From Luscinia megarhynchos (lineage: Eukaryota > Chordata > Aves > Passeriformes > Turdidae): a DNA stretch of 64,000 nucleotides. The notes beneath the pieces were generated by a model. It was not told where the DNA came from, did not search any database, and worked only from the letters and a program-made list of their open reading frames with translations. Positions 26,988-36,651 of this stretch are shown here, one piece after another. The position numbers and the translations under genes are program-made. How positions within the stretch are numbered: the stretch's first letter is position 1; every line of letters starts with the position of its first letter. The DNA lies in contig CM067566.1 in the NCBI GenBank assembly GCA_034336665.1, positions 17,776,330-17,840,329 on the forward strand, written 5' to 3'.

Positions 26988-29900
26988 AGCAACCATTTGT
27001 TATCTAGCCTTTCCTAGCTTACATTGTATAGCTCACATCCATGTAGAATAGCTGATTTGCCAGCCTTTTTCGGTTATTAATACTAAAAAAATATAATTAT
27101 GTTATCAAAAAATGAAAATTGCCTTTTAGGTGACCAAAAGAAAGTTCCGCTGCTTGATGTAGTAAATCATTTTACTGCTGCCCTTTTATATTTAATACCC
27201 TTCTGCAGTACACATTTATCTCTACACTAGCAAAGTGTACTCATTGATTTCCTATGGTCTCTCTGGAAGAAGGTTCTGCTTCCCTGATGATGAGTACAAA
27301 GGGTGGATGACCCCATTCTCATTCCAATGCAAACCCTGCACTTTTACATTTCTGCTTAGACCACATGAGCATTTGACCAGCTAAGAACTCCCTGCCCTCT
27401 TCCTTCAGAACACATTGCTAGAACTACTGACATTCTCTCCTGAACAAAACTCTATTTTTGAAAATCCAATCTTATGTATAAAGCACTGAGCTGCATTAGT
27501 TCATCGCAGCCATAACTGTAACTCACAATCTGCACGAGTTTTTCCTCTAAAATAAAATACAACAATAACATCTTGCCCATTTTCTGCATGTGCTTTAAAC
27601 TTGTGCTATTGTGCTCTACTGTGCAGCTATTTAGTTGCTCTTCTCTGGGGCATGAGAAAATGGTTCATTCCCAGTTTAAACCATGCTTTTTTTGTCAGAT
27701 CAACCTGCCCTCAGAATATATTTTTCAAAGCTACTGTGTTGAATGAGCAATTTAGGCATTAATCTCTGGAAGACAGAGAATCATGTTTAACAACATTTTT
27801 AATAAAGTCCATTACCTGTTTTAAATAAACTACATCTTTCTCATTATCCTACCATTTATCTTTTGCTGGGATGTCAAGAAAATAGGTGTCTTCAGTTTCA
27901 CTTTCATTTTTACTGCTATTTTTTCAGCTTTGTGCACAGGCACCCCTTGGAGTCAAGAAAACTTCAAATCCAGAATTCACTTTTTAAAAAAATTATGAAG
28001 CATTTTCTGTTAATATTAAACCAGGATTGCATTTTTTTTCTTAACTAATTTAGTTTTGACAGTCTCCTTTTAATTTGCACAGAAGTTACAGGCTCTGTCA
28101 AAATGTAACTGTAGTTGAATGATGGTATTATTCCATTGGTTTCCACCACCAACTAATGTGCAGCTATTGACTGAGTCTTCTTCTATTCAAGAAAAACATC
28201 TTTAAAAACCATAAAGTGCACTGTCCAATCTTGTATAGAGTGGTATCTCTCATTCAACACTCATACACAGACATACTCAGTATATGCTATGCAGGTGCAG
28301 GGCATTGACACAAATCAATCTAGCATGTTTCCAAACCTGCGTAGATTTCGTGTTCTACTACTCAAATAACAGCAAAAGAAGAAAAAAAATCCAGCAAATA
28401 TGGAAACAAAAAATAAGTCAAAAAGTCTGTTTAGGTCCACTGTCCCAGAGAAGTGGCCACTGGTCATACACCAGGTAAAATAAAAATGCATAAAAGCAGT
28501 ATACTACACTCAGTCCAACTCCCCAAAAACACTGGCAGAAAGCTACACTAGGACACTTCTGTCCCTGCTCATGCAAAGACAAAGAAGCAACCCACAAGGT
28601 CGGCTCTCAGCTTCGTCTTTCACTAATACCCACTGAATACATTTTGTCCAAATATGTTGTAAAATGTACTGCTATGTTTCAAAACACAGGAAAAAGAAAA
28701 TGGTGCCAGTTACTAAGTCCACGGCTGAGAGTTGCCGGGAAGAATCTCTGAAATAATGGCATCAGTCAGGCAGCATACTCCTCATTTTGCTTCTATACTG
28801 CAAGAATTTTGAGGTCAAATTAAAATAAGTATCCAGATTTATACATTAGTCATAGAATTCCATTCACTAACTACATTTCAAGTTATTTTCAAGCACTTCC
28901 CAACCACACAGATTAGTAACACAACAACGTATCCAATTCTCAACTGGAGAATGAGAAATAATTCATAAAAGTAATGCTGCCAGTTCAGCATAGACAGGTT
29001 ATGCCGAAAAATATTTTTGCTCTTGCAAGGCTGAATACCTCTTTGCAATACTTAGAAATAGCTGTTCTTTACTCATGACTTCTAATTAAGAAACAGATGT
29101 AAAGAGAATTTCCAGAAGACACATTCAGGAAGGTTCCGGCAAAAATAAAGAACCAGAAGTAGAGTGACAGTCTAAAAATTAAGAATACAGAATGAAGCAA
29201 CAGGAAATTCCTTCATCTCAGTTTTATACACACTAGCAAGACAATACAGGTAAGATTATGCAGCCACAGTTCAAACTTCTCAGGATTTAAGTCTACAAGT
29301 TCGACTACGCTGGAATTTAGCATAATGGTTAAGTCCCTGTACCACAATAACCATAAAAGACGACAGCAAGCTTCAGGAGAACACTCAATCTTTTTGAAGT
29401 TACCCTTAGTAATGTGAAGTCTTATTTGTAACTAATATGGAGCCTTATATTCTGGAAGACTATCTAAGAAATTGATTCAAACCAGACTTCATAAAGTTTC
29501 TAGACGTGATTTCTCCAATACAAACTTTCTTGTGATGCACTTTGAAATTTAATATGCAGTGGAAAAGCTCCCTCCAAGAATATTACCAACAAATCACACA
29601 TATAAGCTTGTGCTTAAAAACGAACTGCAATGATGCACCAAAAATATGAAGGTTGAAACACATCTCTCAAAGTCCCAGAATTATGAAGCACACATCGTAT
29701 CTCTCCTTTCACAGCTGCCAGACAGAATATTATGCTTCTAGAAGTCACTGTTCTCTTTAACCTGACTGGTCCCATTGTTGAATCGTATTTTGATTACTTA
29801 TACTCTCATTAAAGCCTTGAGATGCCAGGAAAAGATTATTTTAGTAAGCTATGGCTGAGCCGCTATTGATATTATACAAGGGATCCTTTTACCTCGTATG

Positions 29901-31300
29901 AGATGTTGAGAGTGCATCATATTGATTTGGAATAAAAAACTATTTTTCCAGTAGTCAACCCATCTTCTCATCTCAGCACTTTCTTTTTTAAAGTTTTTCT
30001 GTTTGCTGTTTTGTTTTAAACAAAACAAAATCTATTTCGGCTATGTTGCTAAATTTAGCAAGAAGAAAAGGTTTGCAAGCTTTTTTTTTTTAAACACAGT
30101 TCAGGTAAAAACAAACAAACACGAATATGGCTGACAGTCAAGTCTGAGCCAAGTCTGCCTTTTTAAGTGCTAAAACTTGTAAGAAAAATCTATTTGCAGC
30201 AAAATCCCATATTCATTTTGATTTCATATTCAGACTAACATCTACCGCTAATCCTCAGCTGATGAATTTGACTGATATAAATGGTAACGTAATACGCAAA
30301 AGATGAAAATAGAAAGGAGCCTTCAGCACCAGAAAGAATATGTGCCTTAAAAATTCTTCTCATCTTCACCCTGGAAGCTCTTGCAAGCTCATCTGTTGGT
30401 CCGTTGTAATGCTATGTAAAGATTACACCTTCTCCTTCGAAACACCTTTCCTAATCATGCATATTTAATTCAACTTCGTGTATATATCCTACACTTTATA
30501 TACTCCTGCTATAAATAGACCTCCTGCATCCTGAATTATCTCCCGCGTTTTCCCTTAGATACAGTTCAGCACTGGTATTTAGAACAGATCAACTCAGGAT
30601 TTGCCAGCAATTCTTCCTGCTTCCATTGTGATACGGCTAGCTCTCCTGAAAGGGGATGTAAGGGAACCCATCATTTCACAATGACGTTCTTTCACCGAAC
30701 TGTTTCGCTACAGAATGAAACTAACTTTAGATAAAGGAGCTGGTTTAAACCTGATTTTATTGTCTGCGTTCCTAAGCATTTTCCCCCTCTGATGGTTTCA
30801 AAGGAGTCTTCCCTGTGACTGCCTGCCTTTTATACCAGGCATGAGCCCTTCTTAAATCCCAGCGACTCGCATGGGCTCGCATTCAGCAGGACGATAACGC
30901 ACGCTCTGTGCTCGTACAGGCACACCGGCACCGGTGTGTGCCCTCGGTACGTGCAGAGGAACACACACCGAGCGGGCTGCGAGCGCCGGCCACACGAGCC
31001 CCTGCGAGCGGCGAGCTCGGGGCCGGGCACGGCGAGCTCGGGGTCCGGGCGGCCCCGGCCGCGCCCTCCCGGCCCGGCACGGACCGGCCGAGCGCCGCTG
31101 CCAGAGCGGCTCGGGATGGCCTCGCCGAGCCGCGGGGGAGACGCGCCGGGAGACGGCGCTTCGGCGCTGGCTGCGCGCCGGGTCCCCACACGAGCCCCTT
31201 CTCGCCGGCGCACGCCAGCCTGACCTGCTCCCACTCCGGCAGGCGGCTGCACCCGCCACGGCTCCGGCGGGCTCCCCTCCACCCGGGACACAGAGATTCC

Positions 31301-31325
31301 TATTTATTTATTTATCTTATTTATT
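31301..31325 (-). other. TTTA repeat with clustered minus-strand AATAAA signals
   Basis: The plus strand is a run of TATTTATTTATTTA units inside the GC-rich island. Read on the minus strand it gives overlapping AATAAA hexamers about 1.2 kb downstream of the first exon. These could act as premature polyadenylation signals, or the run may simply be a microsatellite. Confidence 0.4.
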
Positions 31326-31682
31326 CGCTGTCAGGGCTCCGGAGCCGCACCGCGCCCGGGCTCGCCGGCTCCTCGCCGCTCGGCGTTCGCAACTCCTGGA
31401 GCGGGGAAGTGCGGCGGCTTCTCCCTGCCTCGCCGTGAGGCGCAACCTCAGACTGCTAACTGCCACTTTGGGGGTTTCAGTCTCCTGGAGATTGGGGTCG
31501 CAGGGCTGGCTGCGCGTTTTCCCCTGAGCTGTATCCCCCGAAGCGGCGAGGTGACCCCCTGATCCCCCCGGCTCCCCCGCACCACCGCCCGCACAGCCCG
31601 GGGCGCCTCTCGTCCGCTCTGCAGCCGCTCCCATCCGCTGCCCAACTTTTCCTGTCACGCCAGCGCCAGAAAACCCCTTCCC

Positions 31683-31706
31683 CACGCACGCACGCACACA
31701 CACACC
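31683..31706. repeat. (CG/CA)n microsatellite
   Basis: An alternating ACGCACGCACGC and ACACACACAC run on the plus strand within the CpG island, immediately followed by an ACCGGT sequence. It has no coding content. Confidence 0.8.
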
Positions 31707-32523
31707 GGTGTAGTTTATAAATGACAGTTGCCTGTAGACTTTCACCAGACAAGCAGCGGGGGCAGCAGACTACAACAGTTATTTAATTAAAGGCGCTTCG
31801 GAGGCTCCCAGAATAGCTCTCTACCTCTGAGGCGCGATTTCTGGCTTCCCCCCGCTCTCCCCAGCCGCCCCCCGCTGCCCGAGCCCCGGCGCGGGCGGAG
31901 GGACGGAGCGGGCCGGCGCTACCCGGCTGCGCGCTCCGCAGTGCACAGTCATCAAAGTTAAGTGCGTGGAGGGGGCATCGGGGGGGAAACACAGGCAGAG
32001 ACGGGCAAGCCGAACTACTTCCACCTGGGCAGCATCCGAAATTACGGATCTGAATGCGTGTGCAGCCATTTCTGAGGGAGGAGGAGGCGGGTGCGGGGGT
32101 CCCTCTCGCACGCAGCCTGTCACTCGCACCCGGCTCCCCTCTCCCGGCGAACTCGCCCGCTGCCTCGGCGCGCTCCTCAGCGCAGCCCAGGGCAGGCTCG
32201 GGGCACTCCGATCGAGTTGCCCGGCTGAGCCCGAGTTGCTCCAGGGCAACACACAGCCCTCGGCGGGCTACGGCTCTCGTTCCTTAGTCCTCCTCACGGG
32301 AGGGGCGGGGGCGGAGGGAAGAGGGCTGAAAGGCACACGGGAAGAGGCTCTTTTCCCTCATTTCTTTCTTCGGCTGCTTTAACCCCCCCACCCGCAACAC
32401 ACACACGCGCTGAACAGAAACACTTCCAGACCCTTCGTGCACACACCGGCAGCACCGTCGTTTTCCCCCGAGGAGCCGTGCGGGCGCAGCGGCGGCGAGC
32501 GCGCAGCACCGGCCACCTCTTAC

Positions 32524-32610
32524 CTGGTTGTAGGAGGTCTCCCAGGAGGAGGTGTAGTTGTAAAAGAAGGAGGAGAAGCAAGCGTCTTCCGACAGCCCGC
32601 AGCCAGCCAT
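32524..32610 (-). CDS. PPARGC1A: Coding first exon, probable distal PPARGC1A isoform
   Basis: On the minus strand an ATG in strong Kozak context (A at -3, G at +4) opens 29 codons that start MAGCGLSEDACFSS and end SSWETSYNQ. A strong donor follows, CAG|GTAAGAGG, in phase 0. The frame stays open upstream but has no in-frame AUG for more than 1.2 kb, and no AUG of any frame lies between 32,611 and about 32,960. This makes it the likely first start of the mRNA. PGC-1alpha is a transcriptional coactivator of mitochondrial biogenesis. In mammals a brain-type promoter far upstream, near the DHX15 3' end and on the same strand, adds alternative N-termini. This exon lies about 14 kb beyond the DHX15 stop codon on the same strand, so I identify it as the avian counterpart. 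Acidic residues are few, and the peptide is rich in Ser, Phe, Tyr and Trp. Downstream exons are outside the window. An unrelated gene remains possible. Confidence 0.62.
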
Positions 32611-32877
32611 CCTCCGGGCGCAAAACCTCTTCGGGAAGGGGCGAGCAGCCCTCGCAAACTCTTGTCTCTTGCGCGGTCGCTGCCGCCGCCGGCGCTGCCC
32701 CCGCGGAGCGGTGCCGACAGCTCCGCGCTGGCGGCGGCCGGCGCGGTGCGTGCGGGGGAGCGGGGCTGGCTGCCCGGCCGGAGGGAGGGACGGCGGGAGG
32801 GATGGAGGCGCGGGCTCCGCGAGTGTCCGAGCTGCGAGCGCGGCCGTTCGCGGCGGCACCGAGGGGCCGGGGCCGGT

Positions 32878-32883
32878 CACGTG
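32878..32883. promoter_or_regulatory. CACGTG E-box upstream of distal exon
   Basis: A perfect palindromic E-box in GGTCACGTGCGCG sits about 270 bp upstream of the start codon. It is the type bound by USF, MYC/MAX, TFE/MITF or CLOCK-BMAL1. Its use is not demonstrated. Confidence 0.35.
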
Positions 32884-33180
32884 CGCGCGCTCACTCCGCC
32901 GCCGCCGCCGCCGGGGACGGGCCGCGCCACAGAGCCCGGCACCGGAGCGCCAGCGCCGGGCGCGCTCGCCATCCCCGCCCGGCCCCGCTCGGCAGCGCGG
33001 CCCCTGCGCACGGCAACGAGGGGGCGCCGGCGGAACCTGCGGCCGCACCGCGGCGGGGAAGGAGCGGGCAAGTGGCGACGCGCGTCCTCCCCCGCCGCGC
33101 CGGGGCAGCGCCGCCGCGGGCGGGCCCGCCCTCCCGGCCTCGGCCCGGCCTCCGCGCCCCGCCCCGCGCCCGGCCCCGCC

Positions 33181-33570
33181 GCGCCGAGCCGTGCTCTGTG
33201 CCGTGGTGTGCTGTGCTGCTCGTGCCGTGCCGCGCCGAGCCGAGCTGTGCTGCCCGCACCGAGCCGTGCTCTGTGCCGTGCTGCCCGAGCCGAGTCGTGC
33301 CGAGCTGTGCTCTGTGCCGTGCTCTGTGCCGGGGTGTGCTGCCCGTGCCGTGCCGTGCCGAGCTGTGCTGCCCGTGCCGTGCCGAGCCGAGCCGTGCTCT
33401 GTGCCGTGCTGCCCGTGCCGAGCCGAGCTGAGCCGAGCCGAGCCCAGCTGTGCTGCCCGCGCCGAGCCGTGCGGTGTTCCCTGTGCTGAGCCGTGCTCTG
33501 TGCCGTGCTGCCCGTGCCGAGCCGAGCCCAGCCGAACCGAGCCGGGCCGGGCCGTGCCGTGCCGCGCCGC
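33181..33570. repeat. GC-rich minisatellite in the CpG island
   Basis: This is about 390 bp of degenerate tandem repeats built from GCCGTGC, GCCGAGC and GCTCTGTGCCG words. The phrase GCTCTGTGCCG occurs six times, near 33,193, 33,269, 33,309, 33,321, 33,394 and 33,494, usually followed by TGCTGCCCGTGCC. Spacing is irregular (12-101 bp), so this is a decayed or expanding higher-order repeat. All frames on both strands are open because the units lack stop codons, which creates spurious open frames of up to 537 codons. It lies 570-960 bp upstream of the start codon and may fall in the promoter or the 5' leader. Confidence 0.85.
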
Positions 33571-33884
33571 CGAAGTCGCCGCTCGGTTCGCAGCCGTGCG
33601 GGCCCCGGCTCGACCCCGCAGCCGCAGCCCGGCCGCCGGCGCCCGAGCAGAACGGGGCGGGAAATCCCACGGGAAACTTCTCAGGAGCCGTCCCGACAGG
33701 TGGGGTTTCCGCCGATTCCTCCTTGGGGGGTGTTTGCCCCAGCGCCCGTTTGCAAGGAGAGGGAGAAAAGCGGATTTTTTTCCTTTTTCCAGCGTGTCGG
33801 TGATGACAGGAGCGGCCCCGCACAGGGAACGCTCCCGCCCTGAGGAAAGGAAACACGGACGGCCCCGTAAGCCGTCTCCAGATT

Positions 33885-36079
33885 GTTCATGGGACACGAC
33901 GAGGTCATGCGAAATATCATGGTCTTAAAGTATTTCCCAGGAAATTAATTGTAAATGTAAAGCAAATAATGTAGATAGTTGCTTTGGTTTTGTTTTGGGT
34001 TGGTTTTTTTTTCCAGAATAGCTGTTTTGTTTCATACAAAAATACATGGGTTTAACTTTTAAAAAATAATGTGTTTACTTCCAAAGTTTAGCTGAGAGGG
34101 AGGGAAGTTTGTTGAGCACCACACAGTACTCATAACAGCCCACAGCCATCGGCAGAAAAGACTAGACACAGTTTTGTGGCACAACTGTTTAGAAGCCCAC
34201 TGAAAGTCCTCAGTTCCCCTCCTCATTTGACACTCCAAGGAAGAAAACACCGTTTAGTAATACCCATGGAATCTTTTGGCCATTCCATTTGTTGAGAAAA
34301 CAACTGTGGCATGAGTATGAAAAGTATGAAACTCTGTGAAAAACACTCGAGCATAGCAAAAACTCAGCTTTTTGACATGAGCTGACTTTGTCCAAAAGAA
34401 GGCTAGACAAGAATTCCTAATCCAGAGGAACATTCGTGGCAGGCAGCTCTGTCCCAGATGAGGTCAAAGAGCCTTTCATCCCGCCCAAAATCAGGTAAAA
34501 AATACAGCATGAAGATTCCCAGTAACAAAACGTGGAAAGCAGATCAGAAACAAGGTGTTCAGTATGTTCATAATGACGTTTCTCAGATTGCTCCAGTATT
34601 TGCTTCCATCCTGTCCAGGCTGTGCATCAGTCACCCACAAAACACACATGGCTTAAGGATTTATTTCAGCTTTTCGAACAGCAACAATTAAGGCATAAAT
34701 TTCCTTGCCACTTCACCATCATTCTTGAATTTCCCTTTGTCTGAAGGGTTAGTGTTCAAAGCATCTTACTTCTAAAATTCTAAGCAATTTCACATTGCAT
34801 GTTTCATCTTCATATTAAGTCTTAGTGCATTATATTCTCACTCTATACTCCAACATAGCCTAACCTCTGAGCTTTTTTTTCTATTTGTCAAATTTTGCAC
34901 TGTCCCCATCACCAATATCTGATGTATTTATACACTTCAGTAGGTAGCATTTTACCCTACTTCCCTCTCCTCTAGTGACAGATATACTGCCTCTCCCATG
35001 CCAAGTTCTTCAAAACTCCTAAAGCAGATTATGGTTGTTAACTATTTGGGATTTTTTCTTATCTTTTTCCTTCAGACATTGTTCCTCACCCTGCTGTTAA
35101 CCATTTGGTCTAGCTCAAAATCTCTTCATTTTAATTTCAGAGAGTTCCTCCGGGGGACCATCACTGGTAGGAGTTAATCTTAATTGCACAGTGATCTGTT
35201 ACCAGTGGAGATCCCGTTGTAGTCTTTGCTGGTGGCTGTGAACTACTCTGAACCTATTCAAGGCCTTCACAGAATGCACTTCTGCTGGCAGCAGAACAAA
35301 GTCTGAAAACTTACAGCCTTATGCATTGCTCCTCCAGACCATTTGTAGTGTTTTCAGTCAACCAGCCATTACTGAAAGGGCTAATAATGTCTTTGTCTAT
35401 TGGGTGTATTAGCTCATTAACATAATTGTCACCACAATGGTGGTGGTGAGCTTTTATTATTTTAAGTGTGAAACCAAACATAATAAAATCCACAAATAGC
35501 TCTTGTGTAATATCCCATCCCAGTGCACTAACAGCTTCATAGAAAGGTGTAAAAAGTAAAAGTGTATATAGTTCTGTAGACAGGAAGAAGTAAAGTGGAG
35601 ATAAATAAACTCTTGTAAAGAACTTGGAAAATGGATTGGTGAGGGGTGGAGGAAACAGCAAAAGCCATTAAATGTTTGAATAACAAAAGTAATCTCAGGA
35701 TAACCATTAATACTCCATCGGTGCTAAAAAAAAGGCCTGGTGCAGATGGAATAGAGAAAAATCACTCAAATATCTTCAGAGATGTGTAATACTGAGCAGT
35801 TACAGTGTGCCAGGCTACTAGATAAAGACCGTCAAAGCAGCTAGAAAAGCATCTTATTAATACAATCAAGAATTTAATTTGCTTTGCTCTTTGCTTCCAT
35901 GTTTTCACCTCAAAGATTTTCAAATTCTAGTAAGATAGAAACTTTTCTTGGAGGAGTAGGAGAGGGGTGGAATTTATTCCCAAAACAGACAGGTTTAGCA
36001 GGTAAAAAAGTGAATCAGGATGGAACTTATTTAATAAGACTGGTCTTGCCTTCTCACAGATAGCAAGAGGCTGATGCAC
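33885..36079. other. Intergenic, nothing recognised
   Basis: AT-rich sequence directly upstream of the CpG island. No exon, RNA gene or clear repeat was seen. It separates the distal promoter from the solo LTR. Confidence 0.45.
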
Positions 36080-36651
36080 TGTGTTGGGTTTGGTGGGATG
36101 CAGGTTATTTTCTTTGCAGTAGCTGGTGTGGGGCTGTACTTTGGATTTGTGCTGAAAACTGTAGATAACACAGGGATGCTTTTGTTATTGCTGAGCAGGG
36201 CTGACACAGCATCAAGGTTTCTCTTGTGCTCCTCATCCTGCCCCACCATGAGGAGGCTGGGGGTGCACGGTGAGTTGGGAAGGGGACACAGCCAGCACAG
36301 TGAACCCAGTTGACTCAAGGGATATTCCATACCCTGTGGCACCATCCTAAGCTGGGGGAAGATAAAAGGGGAGACATTTTGAGTGATGGTGTTTGTCTTC
36401 CCAAATCACCCTTTCAGGTGGTGGAGCCCTGCTCCCCTGGGGATGGCTGGACACTTTCCTGCCCGTGGGAAGGGGTGAATTAATTCCTTGTTTTGGTTTG
36501 TCTATACCCATGGCTTTTGCTTTATCTGTTAAACTGTCTTTATCTCAGCACATGAGTGTTCTCACTTTTATGGTTCTCTCCCCCATCCCACTGGAGGTGG
36601 GAGCAAATGGCTGTGTGGGGCTTTGTTGCTGCCTGGGGTTAGACCATGAAA
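36080..36651 (+). mobile_element. Solo LTR of an endogenous retrovirus (ERVL type)
   Basis: The 572-bp element starts TGTGTTGGGTTTGG and ends near CCATGAAA. Direct copies of TGCAC flank it at 36,075-36,079 and 36,652-36,656, matching the 5-bp target duplication of ERVL-type elements. Internal features in plus orientation include GGGATATTCCATACC, GGGGGAAGATAAAAGG (TATA-like), GATGGTGTTTGTCTTCCCAA and, near the 3' end, TTAAACTGTCTTTATCTCA before a C-rich stretch. From memory this matches songbird LTRs of the TguLTR5 kind. The terminal CA appears mutated to AA. No internal retroviral genes are present, so it arose by LTR-LTR recombination. Confidence 0.85.

Larger units (their letters stand above)
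17430..30845. other. Long repeat-poor non-coding interval
   Basis: No exon, RNA gene or recognisable transposable element was found in about 13.4 kb. That is unusually clean for avian DNA and fits an intron or regulatory desert. Two motif clusters stand out and are listed separately: three octamer sites at 19,765-19,802 and paired forkhead sites at 26,970-26,987. Poly-A or poly-T runs occur near 20,950 and 20,990. Further exons of the extended PPARGC1A transcript could lie here, but I could not identify any by eye. Confidence 0.45.
30850..33880 (-). promoter_or_regulatory. PPARGC1A: CpG-island promoter, probably distal PPARGC1A promoter
   Basis: Composition switches abruptly from AT-rich to very GC- and CpG-rich at about 30,850 and back at about 33,880. 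This is the only such island in the window. It encloses a minus-strand coding first exon with a consensus donor, so it should be a promoter firing leftwards. Candidate elements are a CACGTG E-box at 32,878-32,883, GC boxes such as GGGGCGG near 33,654, a palindromic GGGAAATCCC at 33,659-33,668, and CGCC/GCC runs at 32,894-32,914. No TATA box is placed suitably for the exon. The transcription start is not defined. Assignment to PPARGC1A rests on its position next to DHX15 and is inference. Bidirectional activity cannot be excluded. Confidence 0.75.

Noticed and set aside
33181..33570. CRISPR-like array
   Set aside because: Repeat units vary in length and sequence, there are no unique spacers of fixed size, and the context is eukaryotic.
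32284..33928. Very long open frames (up to 537 codons) on both strands of the CpG island
   Set aside because: They are caused by GC-rich, stop-free minisatellite and island sequence. All frames are open and the products are low-complexity Arg/Ala/Gly/Ser strings. Only the 29-codon first exon inside one of them is kept.
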